A stretch of DNA of 48,004 nucleotides from an uncultured beta proteobacterium (GCA_903951445.1 CAJBBZ010000106.1:1-48004); one strand, 5' to 3'. Positions 30,210 through 40,915 are shown, numbered from the stretch's first letter. Made by a program: numbers and translations. Notes: generated by a model not told the origin, from the sequence alone.

Positions 30210-32960
30210 ATGGCAAAAAAATGGATTCTCCCGACGCTGGCGGCGGTGGCAGTTGCGATAGGTATCGTGGCTTGCGGTGGGGGTGACGACGGTGGAGGCG
30301 ACCAAATGCAAAGCGCATTCAGTTTCTCGGGAACTGCTGCAACTGGTGCACCGATCGCCGATGCCAAGGTTTACATTGTTGATAGCCTGGGCCGTACCCC
30401 GACGGGTCAAAATGAAGCGACTTCGACCGCGCTTGTTACCACCGACGCGAACGGGCAGTACACGATTGCTTCGTCTGTTTTGACTGGCCTAACGCCACCG
30501 TACATGGTGCGCGTTGTCGGCCAAATGTTGACTGATTCGGGTGACATGGGCCCCGCCGTCTTTCACGCCATCATCTTGAGCAATGCGGACTCCATGGTCA
30601 ATATCACGCCGCTTACTGAAGCCCATACGGCATTGACTCTGGGTGCACAACCGGCTTTGGCATTCGGCAGCACCAGCGCGCTACAGACCGTTACAGCCGG
30701 CAGCCTTGCCGCTGCCAACACCAAATTGGCGGCCGCACTCTCCAATGTAGCCGACTTCAGCGCTAATCCGAATTTTGTCAGTGACCCGCTCGACGCTACG
30801 CCTGGTGCATCCGGCGAATCCAATGCCCGCAAGCACGACGCCACGCTAGACCAGCTATCGATCACGGTTAGCCAAGATCAAATCGTATTGACCGATCGAA
30901 ATCAGGATGACTCAACTTTCGTAACTGGGCCACGAATTGAAATTAAGCCCAGCACCCAGACCGTTAGTACACCTGCTGGCCCGATCTCTGCAAAGCCAAC
31001 TGCGCTGGATTTGACGCGGACTAAGGAATTTGCGCAGCGATTCAGTGATAAGTTTGCAGCGCAATGCGATGTGGAAAATGAACCAGCTCCAGCAGAAGTT
31101 GGACTATGTGATGCGGTAACAAATCCGTCCAGCAATATCTTTGATCCAAGATTTAAGGATAAAGGCATGAACTCCTGGCGATGGATACGGGGTTGGCTTT
31201 CGGACGCTTTTGAGACTACAGATCTAAAAGGTACCAGCGTAGCCTTAATCTCAACCAACCTAGGCTCGTTTATTACCGAGGATCAGACCATTGTTTATCG
31301 CATACTGCTTAAGTTTTCAAAGGGCAAGGACACGCTTATGCGGCAAATTTTGGTGACAGACAACGGCACCATGGTAAGAGCCTATGGAAACCAGAAAGAT
31401 TTCTTTTTTTACTTGGCCCCGCGATTCAATTACAAGGTTGACGCTAATGGCCTCTACCCCTATTACCCGAAATATGAGCAAGGCTTGGCTGTAATGCTCA
31501 AGCATTGGTATGGTGGCCACAATAACATGATTTTCGGTGCTGAGATTACTGGTCCAGGACTTCCGAAACGTCGTGTTTATGATGGCTTTTTGAATGGACT
31601 GAAAGCAACGGTCGACTTTAATAAAAACGGGCGTAGCTCTGGAATTCAGGTTTTTGACAGGCGCACATTTGGCTGTTCAGCTTACGCTATTGACCCTTCT
31701 GTCTACATCGAACGTAATACAGCGGCCTGGCCTCTCAATGGAATCCCTGACGTGAACGGCGCACACCGCTGGCGACCAGATTCCACGACTTGCAATCCCT
31801 TGTTTGATTTCTTGCGGTATGACACCCAACGGGACCAAAGCACTACAGGATTTACACTTCCGAAAAGGGGCGACGTTTATTCAGTAACGCTTTATTTGGA
31901 TGCAGCCAAGTTTTATGACGGTACATTGACGCGGCCCAAGAGCGTTCCTGGACAGTCTGAGGCGGGTGGTTATCACTGGGTGACAAATAGCGACGGGGTA
32001 AGTAAAGAAGTAATGGACTATCACTTTAAGTTCACCTTGCCCGCTGATGCTTTTCAAATGCCAGACGCAAATTTCAACCCCAGCACCTTTGGCTTCCCTG
32101 GCTTAACTGACACGACCCGCGAAAACCTGCAAAAAATGGAAGTTGGCGGCGACCTGGCAATATCGTGGGCGCGCAACAAGAGCACGCTGGCAGATGGGGC
32201 GGTGTTCGGCAGTTTCTACGCCGGCAGGTATATGAGCAGTTACGACCAATGGGGTACATTGCAAAGTACGGCCAATCCGGCGTTCGTTTATGACGATGGC
32301 TCCCAAAGTGCGAATTACGCGGATTTGACGACCTACAACCACGGAACAGGAACTACTAGCACGGCGGTTTACGCCGCAGCCAACTGTGGCAAAGCCACCC
32401 TCCAGAAGTACCGCAATGGATTGGTTTATACGATTCCATTAATCCGCAAAGGCACATCCTCCAGTAATTACAACTACACATCAACAACCTGCGCGACCAA
32501 AGACACCGATTTGGCCAACGCATTGGTGGGAGATTCGACAGCAGTAATTGTTTACAGCAATAATCGGGCTAGAAAGCAATACGTTTCAGACAGAGGGCGC
32601 CTTGTGGCCACGAGCGACACTTCGCAGGTCCTGAAATTTAGCGATCTGATCAGTCGAGAATCTGCAAATAGCCTTAACTTCTGTTCGGCATACAAAGGAT
32701 TTGTTCAATCGCGACAGGTGTATGTGCAACTGTCCGATGTCAACGGTCGCCAAATTATGGAGATGCGGGAAGTATGGTGGGACTACCCGGGTAAAACCCC
32801 TTACTCTGGAGGCTCGGTTTCCGATCGGCCCAAGCAGGCCTCTGACGACGTGTTTCTTGCAAACACGTCGGTTGGTAAAACCGGGTATAACGGTGAGAAG
32901 GGTTATGTTCATCCCGTGCAAAAAGTATCAAGCGGTGAGTGCGTTGCCAAGGTTTGGTGA
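30210..32960 (+). CDS. Large secreted lipoprotein of unknown function (916 residues)
   Basis: I do not recognise a family for most of this protein. From the ATG at 30210 (GGAG upstream) it has a lipoprotein signal ending IGIVAC with Cys22, then a Gly/Asp linker GGGDDGGGD. Residues about 37-110 look like a carboxypeptidase-regulatory-like or Ig-type beta domain (FSFSGTAATGAPIADAKVYI, TTDANGQYTI). The remaining 800 residues are rich in aromatic, Asn, Ser and Thr residues, with eight further cysteines that could form disulfides, consistent with a periplasmic or surface location. Base composition is visibly less GC-rich than its neighbours, suggesting acquisition or loose constraint. It is monocistronic, between a long leader and a perfect hairpin terminator. 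Confidence 0.85.
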   Translation: MAKKWILPTLAAVAVAIGIVACGGGDDGGGDQMQSAFSFSGTAATGAPIADAKVYIVDSLGRTPTGQNEATSTALVTTDANGQYTIASSVLTGLTPPYMVRVVGQMLTDSGDMGPAVFHAIILSNADSMVNITPLTEAHTALTLGAQPALAFGSTSALQTVTAGSLAAANTKLAAALSNVADFSANPNFVSDPLDATPGASGESNARKHDATLDQLSITVSQDQIVLTDRNQDDSTFVTGPRIEIKPSTQTVSTPAGPISAKPTALDLTRTKEFAQRFSDKFAAQCDVENEPAPAEVGLCDAVTNPSSNIFDPRFKDKGMNSWRWIRGWLSDAFETTDLKGTSVALISTNLGSFITEDQTIVYRILLKFSKGKDTLMRQILVTDNGTMVRAYGNQKDFFFYLAPRFNYKVDANGLYPYYPKYEQGLAVMLKHWYGGHNNMIFGAEITGPGLPKRRVYDGFLNGLKATVDFNKNGRSSGIQVFDRRTFGCSAYAIDPSVYIERNTAAWPLNGIPDVNGAHRWRPDSTTCNPLFDFLRYDTQRDQSTTGFTLPKRGDVYSVTLYLDAAKFYDGTLTRPKSVPGQSEAGGYHWVTNSDGVSKEVMDYHFKFTLPADAFQMPDANFNPSTFGFPGLTDTTRENLQKMEVGGDLAISWARNKSTLADGAVFGSFYAGRYMSSYDQWGTLQSTANPAFVYDDGSQSANYADLTTYNHGTGTTSTAVYAAANCGKATLQKYRNGLVYTIPLIRKGTSSSNYNYTSTTCATKDTDLANALVGDSTAVIVYSNNRARKQYVSDRGRLVATSDTSQVLKFSDLISRESANSLNFCSAYKGFVQSRQVYVQLSDVNGRQIMEMREVWWDYPGKTPYSGGSVSDRPKQASDDVFLANTSVGKTGYNGEKGYVHPVQKVSSGECVAKVW

Positions 32961-33023
32961 ACAGGGTATTGCCACCGTAGTTTTTTCTTGGGCATACTTT
33001 TAATACGCAAAAGCGCCAGCTAA

Positions 33024-33051
33024 AAAACGGCCTACTTAAGTAGGCCGTTTT
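33024..33051. terminator. Bidirectional terminator after the large lipoprotein
   Basis: AAAACGGCCTAC (33024-33035) and GTAGGCCGTTTT (33040-33051) form a perfect 12-base-pair stem around TTAA, with T/A runs on both sides. It lies between the convergent lipoprotein and deacylase genes and should serve both. Confidence 0.9.
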
Positions 33052-33115
33052 CCAGTTCGCAGCGGGCTAAAGACTGATTGAATATGAATAAAGGTGTTTA
33101 CAAAGGCGTAAACGC

Positions 33116-34867
33116 CTACGCCCCCATGCGCACCAACCTCCCCGGCCTAGCCCCGGTAACTTCCCCCTCAAGCACCACCGCCTCCCCCGCCACCCAAGTC
33201 CCAATATAGCCCTCTGCCTTCTGCAAAAACCGCTTGCCACCCGCAGGCAGGTCGCGCACCAGCTGGGGCATGCCTACGCTCAGGCGCTTGGGGTCTATCA
33301 GGTTGAAGTCAGCGCGCAGGCCGGGCTGTATCAGGCCGCGGTCTTGCAGACCCAGGTAGCGGGCGTTGCGGCTCGTCATCATCTCCACCACGCGTTCCAG
33401 GGGCAGGCGCTCTTTGGCGCGGCCCAGTACCCAGTGGCTTAGCATGAAGGTGGAAAAACTGGCGTCGCAAATCGTGCCTACATGCGCGCCGGCATCGCCC
33501 AGGCCAAACAGTGCGCGCGGGTGTTGCAGCATGGTGTGTACCGCGTCCAGCGAGCCTTGGTTGTAATTGAAGATCGGAAAGTAAATCAGCTGCGCGCCAT
33601 CGCCTTCGCACAGGTAGTCGTACATGGCCTCTAAGGCCGTGGTGCCGCGCTGCTTGGCGCGCACCAAAAAGCTTTGCATCACATCGGGCTCGTAGTCCAG
33701 ACGCGCATCGAGTGGGAACATGCGCCCGGCGATCAGCTCGATGCGCGCAAGCAGCAAGTCCACCAGGGGCGGTATCGGCGTGCCGTCGCCCGCCAGGCGC
33801 TCGGATTTTTCAGCCAAGATGCGCGCTTTGCGTGCCGGCTCGCGCAGCGCTTGTGCTCGCTCGGCCAAGGGCAGGGCCGCCACTTCTTTGTAGCCGGGGA
33901 AGCCCATAAACGGATGAAAACTCGCGTCCAGCCCATTGATCACGCCAATGCCGCGCGCAGCGGTTTGTAGGTACAGCGGCAGGCCTTGCGCCACGGCTGC
34001 CTCCACGCGCTTTTGGATGTGCAAATACTGCTCGCCACCAGGGTCGCGTTGCAGCCAGGTCATGGACAAGGGCCGCCCGCTGGCCTGTGCCAGTTGTTCC
34101 ACCAATTCAAACTCGGCATCAAAGCCTTGCGGGCCTTGCATCAGGTCAAAGTCGCTGACCACTTGCACCACGCCATGGCCCAGTCCTTCAAAGGCCTGGC
34201 CCAGCCCGCGCAATTCGGCGGCGCTGGCGATGGATGCCGGGGTGTCGTGGCCCTCGGCGGTGCGGTGGTTGTCGGATCGGCCAGTTGAAAAGCCTGCCGC
34301 CCCGGCTTGCAAAGCGCTGCGCAAATGCGCACGCATGGCGGCCACGTCAGCCTCGGTTGCCGCCTCACGCGCCTCAGCGCGTGCGCCCATCACCAGCATG
34401 CGCAGCGGGTCGTGCGGCACCATGGTCAAAAAGTCCAGGCTGTGCGGGATGGCGTCTAGCGCGTCCATGTACTGGCTAAAACTCTCCCAAGAAAAGCGCA
34501 CGCCCTCGCGCAGCGCCACGCCCGGGATATCTTCCACGCCTTCCATCAGCTTGATTAGCCGGTCTTCGCTGCCCGGGCGCAGCGGCGCAAAGCCGACGCC
34601 GCAATTGCCCATCAGCACGGTGGTCACACCATGGTGGATGCTGGGGCTAAAGGTCTCGTCCCAGGTGGCTTGCCCGTCGTAATGCGTGTGGATGTCCACA
34701 AAGCCCGGCGTCAGCCAAGCGCCCTGGGCGTCGATGGTTTCGCGCGCCGCGCTGCTGATGCGGCCCACTTGCGCGATGCGCCCGTCTTGTATGCCCACAT
34801 CGGCGACAAATGGCTCGCCGCCGCTGCCATCGACCACGGTAGCGCCGCGAATCAGCAAATCAAGCAT
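33116..34867 (-). CDS. N-acyl-D-amino-acid deacylase (D-aminoacylase), amidohydrolase family
   Basis: A 583-residue zinc-dependent amidohydrolase. The metal-binding HTHYDGQ is at 60-66, preceded by the family's TPGFVDIH. A second ligand region is around MGNCGVGFAPLRPG (N-acyl-D-aminoacylase signature), and GDAGAHVGTICDASF supplies the catalytic Asp. Related enzymes hydrolyse N-acyl-D-amino acids or D-glutamate derivatives. The start overlaps the end of the transporter gene by eight bases, so the two are translationally coupled and the transporter may bring in an acylated amino acid. Substrate is inferred from family. Confidence 0.88.
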   Translation of the reverse strand: MLDLLIRGATVVDGSGGEPFVADVGIQDGRIAQVGRISSAARETIDAQGAWLTPGFVDIHTHYDGQATWDETFSPSIHHGVTTVLMGNCGVGFAPLRPGSEDRLIKLMEGVEDIPGVALREGVRFSWESFSQYMDALDAIPHSLDFLTMVPHDPLRMLVMGARAEAREAATEADVAAMRAHLRSALQAGAAGFSTGRSDNHRTAEGHDTPASIASAAELRGLGQAFEGLGHGVVQVVSDFDLMQGPQGFDAEFELVEQLAQASGRPLSMTWLQRDPGGEQYLHIQKRVEAAVAQGLPLYLQTAARGIGVINGLDASFHPFMGFPGYKEVAALPLAERAQALREPARKARILAEKSERLAGDGTPIPPLVDLLLARIELIAGRMFPLDARLDYEPDVMQSFLVRAKQRGTTALEAMYDYLCEGDGAQLIYFPIFNYNQGSLDAVHTMLQHPRALFGLGDAGAHVGTICDASFSTFMLSHWVLGRAKERLPLERVVEMMTSRNARYLGLQDRGLIQPGLRADFNLIDPKRLSVGMPQLVRDLPAGGKRFLQKAEGYIGTWVAGEAVVLEGEVTGARPGRLVRMGA

Positions 34868-35750
34868 GTTCTTCTCCCGCAGGTGTGGCGCGGTCTAGCC
34901 GTCGCCAAAAAAGTGCCAGCGACATTCCGCTAACGATATGCCAGATGCCCCACAAGCTGGCAATGATGACCATGCCCAGATCGGCGTTGAACTGCACCGC
35001 AATAATGCCCAGCGCCAGCCCCGCGTTTTGCATGCCGCCTTCGATGGTGACGGCGCGCCGGTCTGCGGTGGCCAGGCCCATTACGCCGCTGGTGAGCCAG
35101 CCCATCAGCAAGCCGCTAGCGTTGTGCGCCACCACCAAGCCCAGCGTGGGCAAAAGCCCCATAGTCAGTAGTTGCCGCTCTTTAATCAGCCCCAGCACGA
35201 TAAAAGCCAATAGTGCGATCAGCGAAAAAATGCCTAGTGGTTTGCGTATGCGCGCGCTGAAGTCGGGCAGGTGGCGCGTCAGCGTCAGGCCTAGCGCGAG
35301 GGGCAGCGCGAGCAAAGCAAAAAGGCTGATCCAAATATCCGAAGGGTCGATGTTCAGGGTTTGCAGCCAACCGGCAGTGGCCGGGTTGGTAGCCACCATC
35401 CAGCTGAAGTTAAACGGCGTGGCAAACAGCGCAATCAGGCTGGCCACCGCCGAAATACTGACCGACAGCGCCGTGTTGCCGCGCCCGAAATGCGTCACCA
35501 CATTGCTCAGGCTGCCGCCAGGGCAGGCCGCCACCAAAATCATGGCCGCTTCCACGTTGGGCGGCAAGTCCAGCACCAGGGTGGCGGCCCAGGTGGCCAC
35601 TGGCAGCAAAATGAATTGGGGGATGAGGCCAACGACAACCGCCTTGGGGCTGCGCGCCACGCGCAAAAAATCGTCCAGCTGCAATTCCAAAGCCACCGAA
35701 AACACCATGGTGGCCAGCACCAGGCTCAAAACTATTTGTTGGGTGGTCAT
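34860..35750 (-). CDS. Bile acid:sodium symporter (BASS) family transporter
   Basis: A 296-residue membrane protein with about nine hydrophobic segments and the BASS-family core: ALELQLDDFLRVARSPKAV, CPGGSLSNVVTHFGRGNTALSVSIS (crossing helix with the sodium site) and EGGMQNAGLALGI (second crossing motif). Bacterial members move pantoate, keto acids or other organic anions with sodium rather than bile acids. It overlaps the deacylase gene by eight bases and starts 53 bases after argH on the same strand, so argH, this transporter and the deacylase could share an mRNA. Confidence 0.88.
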   Translation of the reverse strand: MTTQQIVLSLVLATMVFSVALELQLDDFLRVARSPKAVVVGLIPQFILLPVATWAATLVLDLPPNVEAAMILVAACPGGSLSNVVTHFGRGNTALSVSISAVASLIALFATPFNFSWMVATNPATAGWLQTLNIDPSDIWISLFALLALPLALGLTLTRHLPDFSARIRKPLGIFSLIALLAFIVLGLIKERQLLTMGLLPTLGLVVAHNASGLLMGWLTSGVMGLATADRRAVTIEGGMQNAGLALGIIAVQFNADLGMVIIASLWGIWHIVSGMSLALFWRRLDRATPAGEEHA

Positions 35751-35803
35751 CGGGCTTTCCTAATAGGCGGGGTGAAAGGTAGCCGGGCGCCCGTGGGGTG
35801 CGC

Positions 35804-37252
35804 TCAGCCCAGGCGCTGGCGGTGCAGCGCAATCTCTTGCAACACCCGCTCAGGCGCCGTGCCGCCAATCGTGTTGCGCGCGTCCATTGAGCCTTGCAGG
35901 CTGAGGCACTCAAACACATCGGCCTCTATGGCCGCATGAAAACCTTGCAGCGTGGCCAGCGGTAGTTCGGATAAATCTTTGCCCGTGGCTTGCGCGCTTT
36001 TGACGGCATGGGCTACCACTTCGTGTGCGTCCCTGAATGCAAGGCCTTTTTTCACCAAGTAGTCGGCCAGGTCGGTGGCGGTGGCATAGCCGCGTGCGGC
36101 GGCGCTGCGCATGGCGTCCGGGTTGACCGTCAGTCCGCCCGACAGCTTGCCGGTCTGCGGGTCCGGCTGGCCGCCAATCATTTCCGCAAAGATGCGCAGC
36201 GTGTCGGTCAGCGTGTCCACCGTGTCAAACAGCGGCTCTTTGTCTTCCTGGTTGTCTTTGTTATAGGCCAGGGGCTGGCCTTTCATGAGCGTGAGCAAAC
36301 CCATCAGGTGGCCGACCACGCGACCGGTTTTGCCGCGCGCCAGTTCGGGCACGTCGGGGTTTTTCTTCTGCGGCATGATGGAGCTGCCGGTGGTAAATCG
36401 GTCGGCCAGGCGGATAAAGCCAAAGTTCTGGCTCATCCACAGCACCAGCTCTTCGCTCAGGCGGCTGATGTGCACCATGCAAATACTGGCGGCGGAGGCA
36501 AATTCCATCGCAAAGTCGCGGTCGCTGACGGCGTCCAGGCTATTGCGGCAGAGCTGGGGCAGGCCTTGCGCGTCCACCATGCCCAGGCTGAGCGCCACGC
36601 GCTCGCGGTCTAGCGGGTAGCTGGTGCCCGCCAGCGCGGCGCTGCCCAGGGGTAGGCGGTTGGTGCGGGCGCGTACTTCGCGCATGCGCTCGGCATCGCG
36701 CGCAAACATTTCTACATAGGCCAGCAAATGGTGCGCAAAGCTCACCGGCTGGGCCACTTGCAAATGCGTAAATCCGGGCAAGATGGTTTGCGTGTGCTGC
36801 GCCGCTACGTCCAGCAAGGCTTTTTGCAGGGCGACTAACAAGTCGGCGATCAGGTCTAGCTCATCGCGCAACCACAGGCGCACGTCGGTGGCCACTTGGT
36901 CATTGCGGCTGCGCCCGGTGTGCATGCGCTTGCCGGCATCGCCCACCAACTGCGTGAGCCGCGCCTCGATGTTGAGGTGCACGTCCTCCAGGTCCAGCTT
37001 CCATTCAAAGCGGCCGGCCTCGATGTCGGCCACGATCTGCGCCATGCCGCGCTGGATGTCGGCCAAGTCTTGCGCGCTGATGATGCCCTGCGCCGCCAGC
37101 ATTTCGGCATGCGCCAAGCTGCCCCGAATGTCCGCCTGCCAGAGCCGCTTGTCAAAGAAAACGCTCGAGGTGTAGCGCTTAACCAACTCGCTCATCGGTT
37201 CAGAAAACAGCGCCGACCAGGCCTGGGCTTTTTTATCGAGTTGGTTTGTCAT
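35804..37252 (-). CDS. argH: Argininosuccinate lyase
   Basis: Last step of arginine synthesis, splitting argininosuccinate to arginine and fumarate. The 482-residue protein starts [19 protein letters not shown], and contains the fumarase/aspartase superfamily regions [27 protein letters not shown] and the signature [12 protein letters not shown] with its catalytic serine loop. Length and motifs are fully normal. It is divergent from the BrnT-like toxin gene (162-base gap). Confidence 0.97.
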   Translation of the reverse strand: MTNQLDKKAQAWSALFSEPMSELVKRYTSSVFFDKRLWQADIRGSLAHAEMLAAQGIISAQDLADIQRGMAQIVADIEAGRFEWKLDLEDVHLNIEARLTQLVGDAGKRMHTGRSRNDQVATDVRLWLRDELDLIADLLVALQKALLDVAAQHTQTILPGFTHLQVAQPVSFAHHLLAYVEMFARDAERMREVRARTNRLPLGSAALAGTSYPLDRERVALSLGMVDAQGLPQLCRNSLDAVSDRDFAMEFASAASICMVHISRLSEELVLWMSQNFGFIRLADRFTTGSSIMPQKKNPDVPELARGKTGRVVGHLMGLLTLMKGQPLAYNKDNQEDKEPLFDTVDTLTDTLRIFAEMIGGQPDPQTGKLSGGLTVNPDAMRSAAARGYATATDLADYLVKKGLAFRDAHEVVAHAVKSAQATGKDLSELPLATLQGFHAAIEADVFECLSLQGSMDARNTIGGTAPERVLQEIALHRQRLG

Positions 37253-37414
37253 GCGGGGATTTTATCGGGGGGTTTAGTTGGCTCGACCGTGTGGATTTTC
37301 ATTGCGCCGCGACGATCAGTATCACCAATCCGCCCAACTACCGATTCGGCGAGAGCGAACGCCAATTTCCCGTAAGTTGATGTCAAAAGGCACACGTCAT
37401 GATAGAGTGCGCGC

Positions 37415-37696
37415 ATGGCCATGGTTTTCAGATGGGATCCGCAGAAAAACGCCTTATTGATGCGTGAACGCGGGCTCAGTTTTGAGCAAATTGCCTTGGC
37501 AGTGGAGGGCGGCGATTTATTGCAGGTGATTGCACACCCCAATCCGGCCAAGTATCCAAACCAGAAAATCATGGTCGTCGCCATGGACGGGTATGCGTTT
37601 TTGGTGCCCTTTGTACAAGAGGAAGATGGCTACTTCCTCAAGACCATTATTCCAAGCCGCAAAGCCACGCGTGATTTCATAGGTCCGCAGGAGTAG
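37415..37696 (+). CDS. BrnT-like toxin
   Basis: A 93-residue protein of the small RelE-fold BrnT-like group: FRWDPQKNALLMRERGLSFE at the N-terminus, then a beta-sheet with QKIMVVAMDGYAFLVPFV, ending LKTIIPSRKATRDF, where the conserved Arg-Lys and final aromatic residue are typical of the active site. Such toxins act as ribosome-linked or free RNases. A second ATG lies two codons downstream at 37421. It precedes its antitoxin (toxin-first order), with a four-base gap. Family is recognised by pattern; activity is inference. Confidence 0.78.
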   Translation: MAMVFRWDPQKNALLMRERGLSFEQIALAVEGGDLLQVIAHPNPAKYPNQKIMVVAMDGYAFLVPFVQEEDGYFLKTIIPSRKATRDFIGPQE

Positions 37697-37700
37697 CACG

Positions 37701-37988
37701 ATGAAACTGGACAAATACGAAAAAGAGGTGTTGGCCGCGTTCGAGGCCGGTGCATTGAAACCGGTAGCCAGCAAAGACGAGTTGGCGCGCATTCGCGCGG
37801 CAGCGCGGGCAACGGCCATCAAAGACCAGCGCATCAATATCCGCTTATCGGCGGGCGACTTGCGCGATATCCAGGTCAAGGCCTTGCAAGAAGGCATGCC
37901 CTACCAAACACTGATTGCCAGTGTCTTGCATAAATACGCCACGGGCCGCCTGACTGAAACTGCGCTTAATCCGCCACCAGCCGCTTAA
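37701..37988 (+). CDS. RHH-type antitoxin paired with the BrnT-like toxin
   Basis: A 95-residue protein starting [17 protein letters not shown]. The N-terminal half is a helical toxin-binding segment. The C-terminal half is a ribbon-helix-helix domain, [20 protein letters not shown] then EEGMPYQTL-like text (here [17 protein letters not shown]). This inverted layout, toxin-binding first and DNA-binding last, matches toxin-first modules. Its stop TAA shares the palindrome TTAA (37985-37988) with the stop of the convergent ppc gene, so the two coding regions overlap by four bases. Confidence 0.82.
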   Translation: MKLDKYEKEVLAAFEAGALKPVASKDELARIRAAARATAIKDQRINIRLSAGDLRDIQVKALQEGMPYQTLIASVLHKYATGRLTETALNPPPAA

Positions 37989-40816
37989 CCGGTATTCCTC
38001 AAGCCCGCCGCAATCCCGTTAATCGAGATGTGGATACCGCGCTGCACGCGCTCGTCGCTTTGGCCGGCGCGGTAACGGCGTACCAGCTCGACTTGCAGAT
38101 GGTGCAGCGGGTCGATGTAGGGGAAGCGGTGGTGGATGGAGCGTTGCAGGCTGGGGTTGGCGGCCAGGCGTTGCTTGTGGCCGGTGATCAGGGAGAGCGC
38201 GTCGGCGGTGCGATGCCATTCCTGCTCGATCGCACCAAATATTTTGCGGCGCAGGCGCGCGTCATCCACCAGTTCGCTGTAGCGCGCAGCCAGCGCCATA
38301 TCGCTCTTGGCGATCACCATGTCCATATTCGACAACAGGGTCTGAAAGAAGGGCCATTGGCGCTGCATTTTTTGCAGCAAGGCGGTGCGCTCTTTGGCTT
38401 GCGTGGCACTGTGTTCGTCGTCTGCGCCGTGGATAAACCTATGCACCGCCGAGCCAAAGCCAAACCAGCCGGGCAGCGTCAGGCGGCATTGGCCCCAGCT
38501 AAAGCCCCAGGGGATGGCGCGCAGGTCTTCAATCGCTTGCGTGGCTTTGCGCGATGCCGGGCGCGAGCCGATGTTGAGTTCGGTGATTTCGCGCAGCGGC
38601 GTAGCGCTGAAAAAATAGTCGGCAAAGCCCGGTGTTTCATACACCAAGGCGCGGTAGGCCGCCATGCTGTGGGCAGACAGTTCGTTTGCGGCGGCTAAAA
38701 ACGCTTTGCTGGCCGGTTTGGTCGCTTGCAAGAGCGTGGCTTCCAGGGTGGCGGCGACCAGGGTTTCCAGGTTGCGTCGGCCGATTTCGGGGTTGGCATA
38801 TTTGGAGCCAATCACTTCGCCTTGTTCAGTCAGGCGTATTTGCCCGCGTACCGTGCCCGGCGGTTGTGCCAGGATGGCTTGGTAGCTCGGGCCGCCGCCG
38901 CGCCCTACAGTGCCGCCGCGCCCGTGGAACATGCGCAGGCGCGTGGGGTGTCCGCTGGCGCTTAGTTCGTCAAACACTTCCACCAGCGCGATTTCGGCGC
39001 GGTAGAGCTCCCAGTTGCTGGTGAAGATGCCGCCGTCTTTGTTGCTGTCCGAGTAGCCCAGCATGATGTCTTGCTCGCCACCGCTGCGCTGCACCAGCGC
39101 GGCCACGCCGGGCAGCGCGTAGAACGCGCGCATGATGGGCGCGGCATTGCGCAAGTCTTCGATGGTTTCAAACAAAGGCACCACGATCAAGTCGCACACC
39201 GCGTCCAAGTCCAAGGTGCCGCGCAGCAGGCCGGCCTCTTTTTGCAGCAGCAAAACTTCCAGCAAATCGCTCACGCTTTCGGTGTGGCTGATGATGTAGT
39301 GGCGGATGGCCTCTGTGCCAAAGCGTTCGCGCATGACGCGGGCCATGGCAAAAATTGCCTGCTCGGCTTGGGCGTGCGCCGAATAGCTGGCGCCTTGCAC
39401 TTGCAGCGAACGCGCGTCTTGCAACAGGCTTAGCAGCAGGCTGCGCTTATCGGCTTCGGGCAATGCGCTGTAGTTGGCTTGCACCCGCGCCACGCGCAGC
39501 AGTTCGGCTACCACTTCTTCGTGCTTGTCAGAGCTTTGGCGCAAATCGACGGTGGCCAGGTGAAAGCCAAATACTTCAACAGCCCGGATCAGCGGGTGCA
39601 GACGCTGCGCGCTCAAGGCACCGGCGTGGTTGCTCAGCAGCGAGGCTTCGATGGTGCGCAAATCCTGCACAAACTCTTGGGGCAGGGTGTAGGCGTTTTG
39701 CGGGGCGACGGCGTGGAGTGTGGCTTCGGTGCCGGTCAGTTGCTGCAAGGTCGCGGCCAGGCGCGCATAGATGCCTATCAGCGCGCGGCGGTAGGGCTCG
39801 TCCCGGCGGTGCGGGTTGTGGTCCGGGCTGCGCTCGGCCAGGGCTTGCATGTCCGGGCTGCATTGGGTCAAGAGGGCCGAAAGCGACAACTCGCCGCCCA
39901 GGTAATGCACTTCGGTCAGGTAATGGCGCAGCGCCACTTCGCTTTGGCGACGCAGCGCGTAGTCCAGGGTTTGGGCGCTGACATTGGGGTTGCCATCGCG
40001 GTCGCCGCCAATCCATTGGCCCATGCGCAAAAACGTGTGCGGCACACGCTGGCCCAGCATGTGTTCCATGTTGGCATACAGCTTGGGAATTTCACGCAAA
40101 AACGTGCTTTCGTAATAGCTCAGCGCGTTTTCGATTTCATCGGCCACGCTGAGCTTGCTGCTGCGCAGCAGCCGGGTTTGCCAGAGCTGCATCACGCGGG
40201 CGCGCATCTGGGCTTCGTTGGCAGCCAGTTCGCGCAGGGCCAGGGCATCGGTGTGGCCGCTGGCGTCGGTGCCCAGGCGCTTGATGTCCTCGCGCGCAGC
40301 CAGCAATTGGGCGATGGCGCGCTCGGCATCCAAAATACTTTTGCGTTGCACCTCGGTCGGGTGGGCGGTGAGCACCGGCGAGATAAAGCTTTGCGCCAGG
40401 CTTTGCGCCACGGCTTTGGCGCCGATGCCGCCTTCGCGCAGGCGTGCCAGTGCCACTTCCAAGCTGCCTTCTTGCAGCTCGCCCGCCCTGTCATGGATGG
40501 CGTGGCGGCGGATCTGGTGCCGGTCTTCGGCCAGATTGGCCAGGTGGCTGAAGTAGGTGAAGGCGCGGATGACGCTGACGGTCTGCGCGGCGTCCAGGCG
40601 TTTGAGCAGTTTTTTCAGGGCCTTGTCGGCGGCGTGGTCGGCATCGCGCCGAAAGGCCACCGACAAGCGGCGCACTTGCTCCACCAATTCAAAGGCCTGC
40701 ACGCCATCGTGCTCCCGGATGATGTCACCCAAAATGCGCCCGAGCAGGCGGATGTCTTCCAGTAGTGGGCGTTCGCTGTTTTTGCGCTGGCTGGCGATGG
40801 TGGGTGTGGCGGGCAT
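37985..40816 (-). CDS. ppc: Phosphoenolpyruvate carboxylase
   Basis: Anaplerotic enzyme adding bicarbonate to PEP to give oxaloacetate. The 943-residue protein has the catalytic [14 protein letters not shown], the [14 protein letters not shown] loop, [19 protein letters not shown] and the C-terminal NTG that seats the feedback inhibitor aspartate. Length is near the bacterial norm of about 900. Convergent with the toxin-antitoxin pair (shared TTAA) and divergent from hemC. No frame disruption is visible. Confidence 0.97.
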   Translation of the reverse strand: MPATPTIASQRKNSERPLLEDIRLLGRILGDIIREHDGVQAFELVEQVRRLSVAFRRDADHAADKALKKLLKRLDAAQTVSVIRAFTYFSHLANLAEDRHQIRRHAIHDRAGELQEGSLEVALARLREGGIGAKAVAQSLAQSFISPVLTAHPTEVQRKSILDAERAIAQLLAAREDIKRLGTDASGHTDALALRELAANEAQMRARVMQLWQTRLLRSSKLSVADEIENALSYYESTFLREIPKLYANMEHMLGQRVPHTFLRMGQWIGGDRDGNPNVSAQTLDYALRRQSEVALRHYLTEVHYLGGELSLSALLTQCSPDMQALAERSPDHNPHRRDEPYRRALIGIYARLAATLQQLTGTEATLHAVAPQNAYTLPQEFVQDLRTIEASLLSNHAGALSAQRLHPLIRAVEVFGFHLATVDLRQSSDKHEEVVAELLRVARVQANYSALPEADKRSLLLSLLQDARSLQVQGASYSAHAQAEQAIFAMARVMRERFGTEAIRHYIISHTESVSDLLEVLLLQKEAGLLRGTLDLDAVCDLIVVPLFETIEDLRNAAPIMRAFYALPGVAALVQRSGGEQDIMLGYSDSNKDGGIFTSNWELYRAEIALVEVFDELSASGHPTRLRMFHGRGGTVGRGGGPSYQAILAQPPGTVRGQIRLTEQGEVIGSKYANPEIGRRNLETLVAATLEATLLQATKPASKAFLAAANELSAHSMAAYRALVYETPGFADYFFSATPLREITELNIGSRPASRKATQAIEDLRAIPWGFSWGQCRLTLPGWFGFGSAVHRFIHGADDEHSATQAKERTALLQKMQRQWPFFQTLLSNMDMVIAKSDMALAARYSELVDDARLRRKIFGAIEQEWHRTADALSLITGHKQRLAANPSLQRSIHHRFPYIDPLHHLQVELVRRYRAGQSDERVQRGIHISINGIAAGLRNTG

Positions 40817-40915
40817 GCGGATCGGTCGGTAATAAAGCGGCGGGGCCTGGAGCGGGGGTCCATGCGGGTGGGCTGCGCCGGGCTGGTAAGGGCTATACAG
40901 CGCTACTGGGCATAA

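Noticed and set aside
37377-37403. Promoter TTGATG-N15-CATGAT before the BrnT-like toxin
   Set aside because: The spacer is short and the -10 match is poor, so it is not listed as a feature.
39479-40765. A 428-codon plus-strand frame opposite ppc
   Set aside because: Antisense of a conserved enzyme; no family features.
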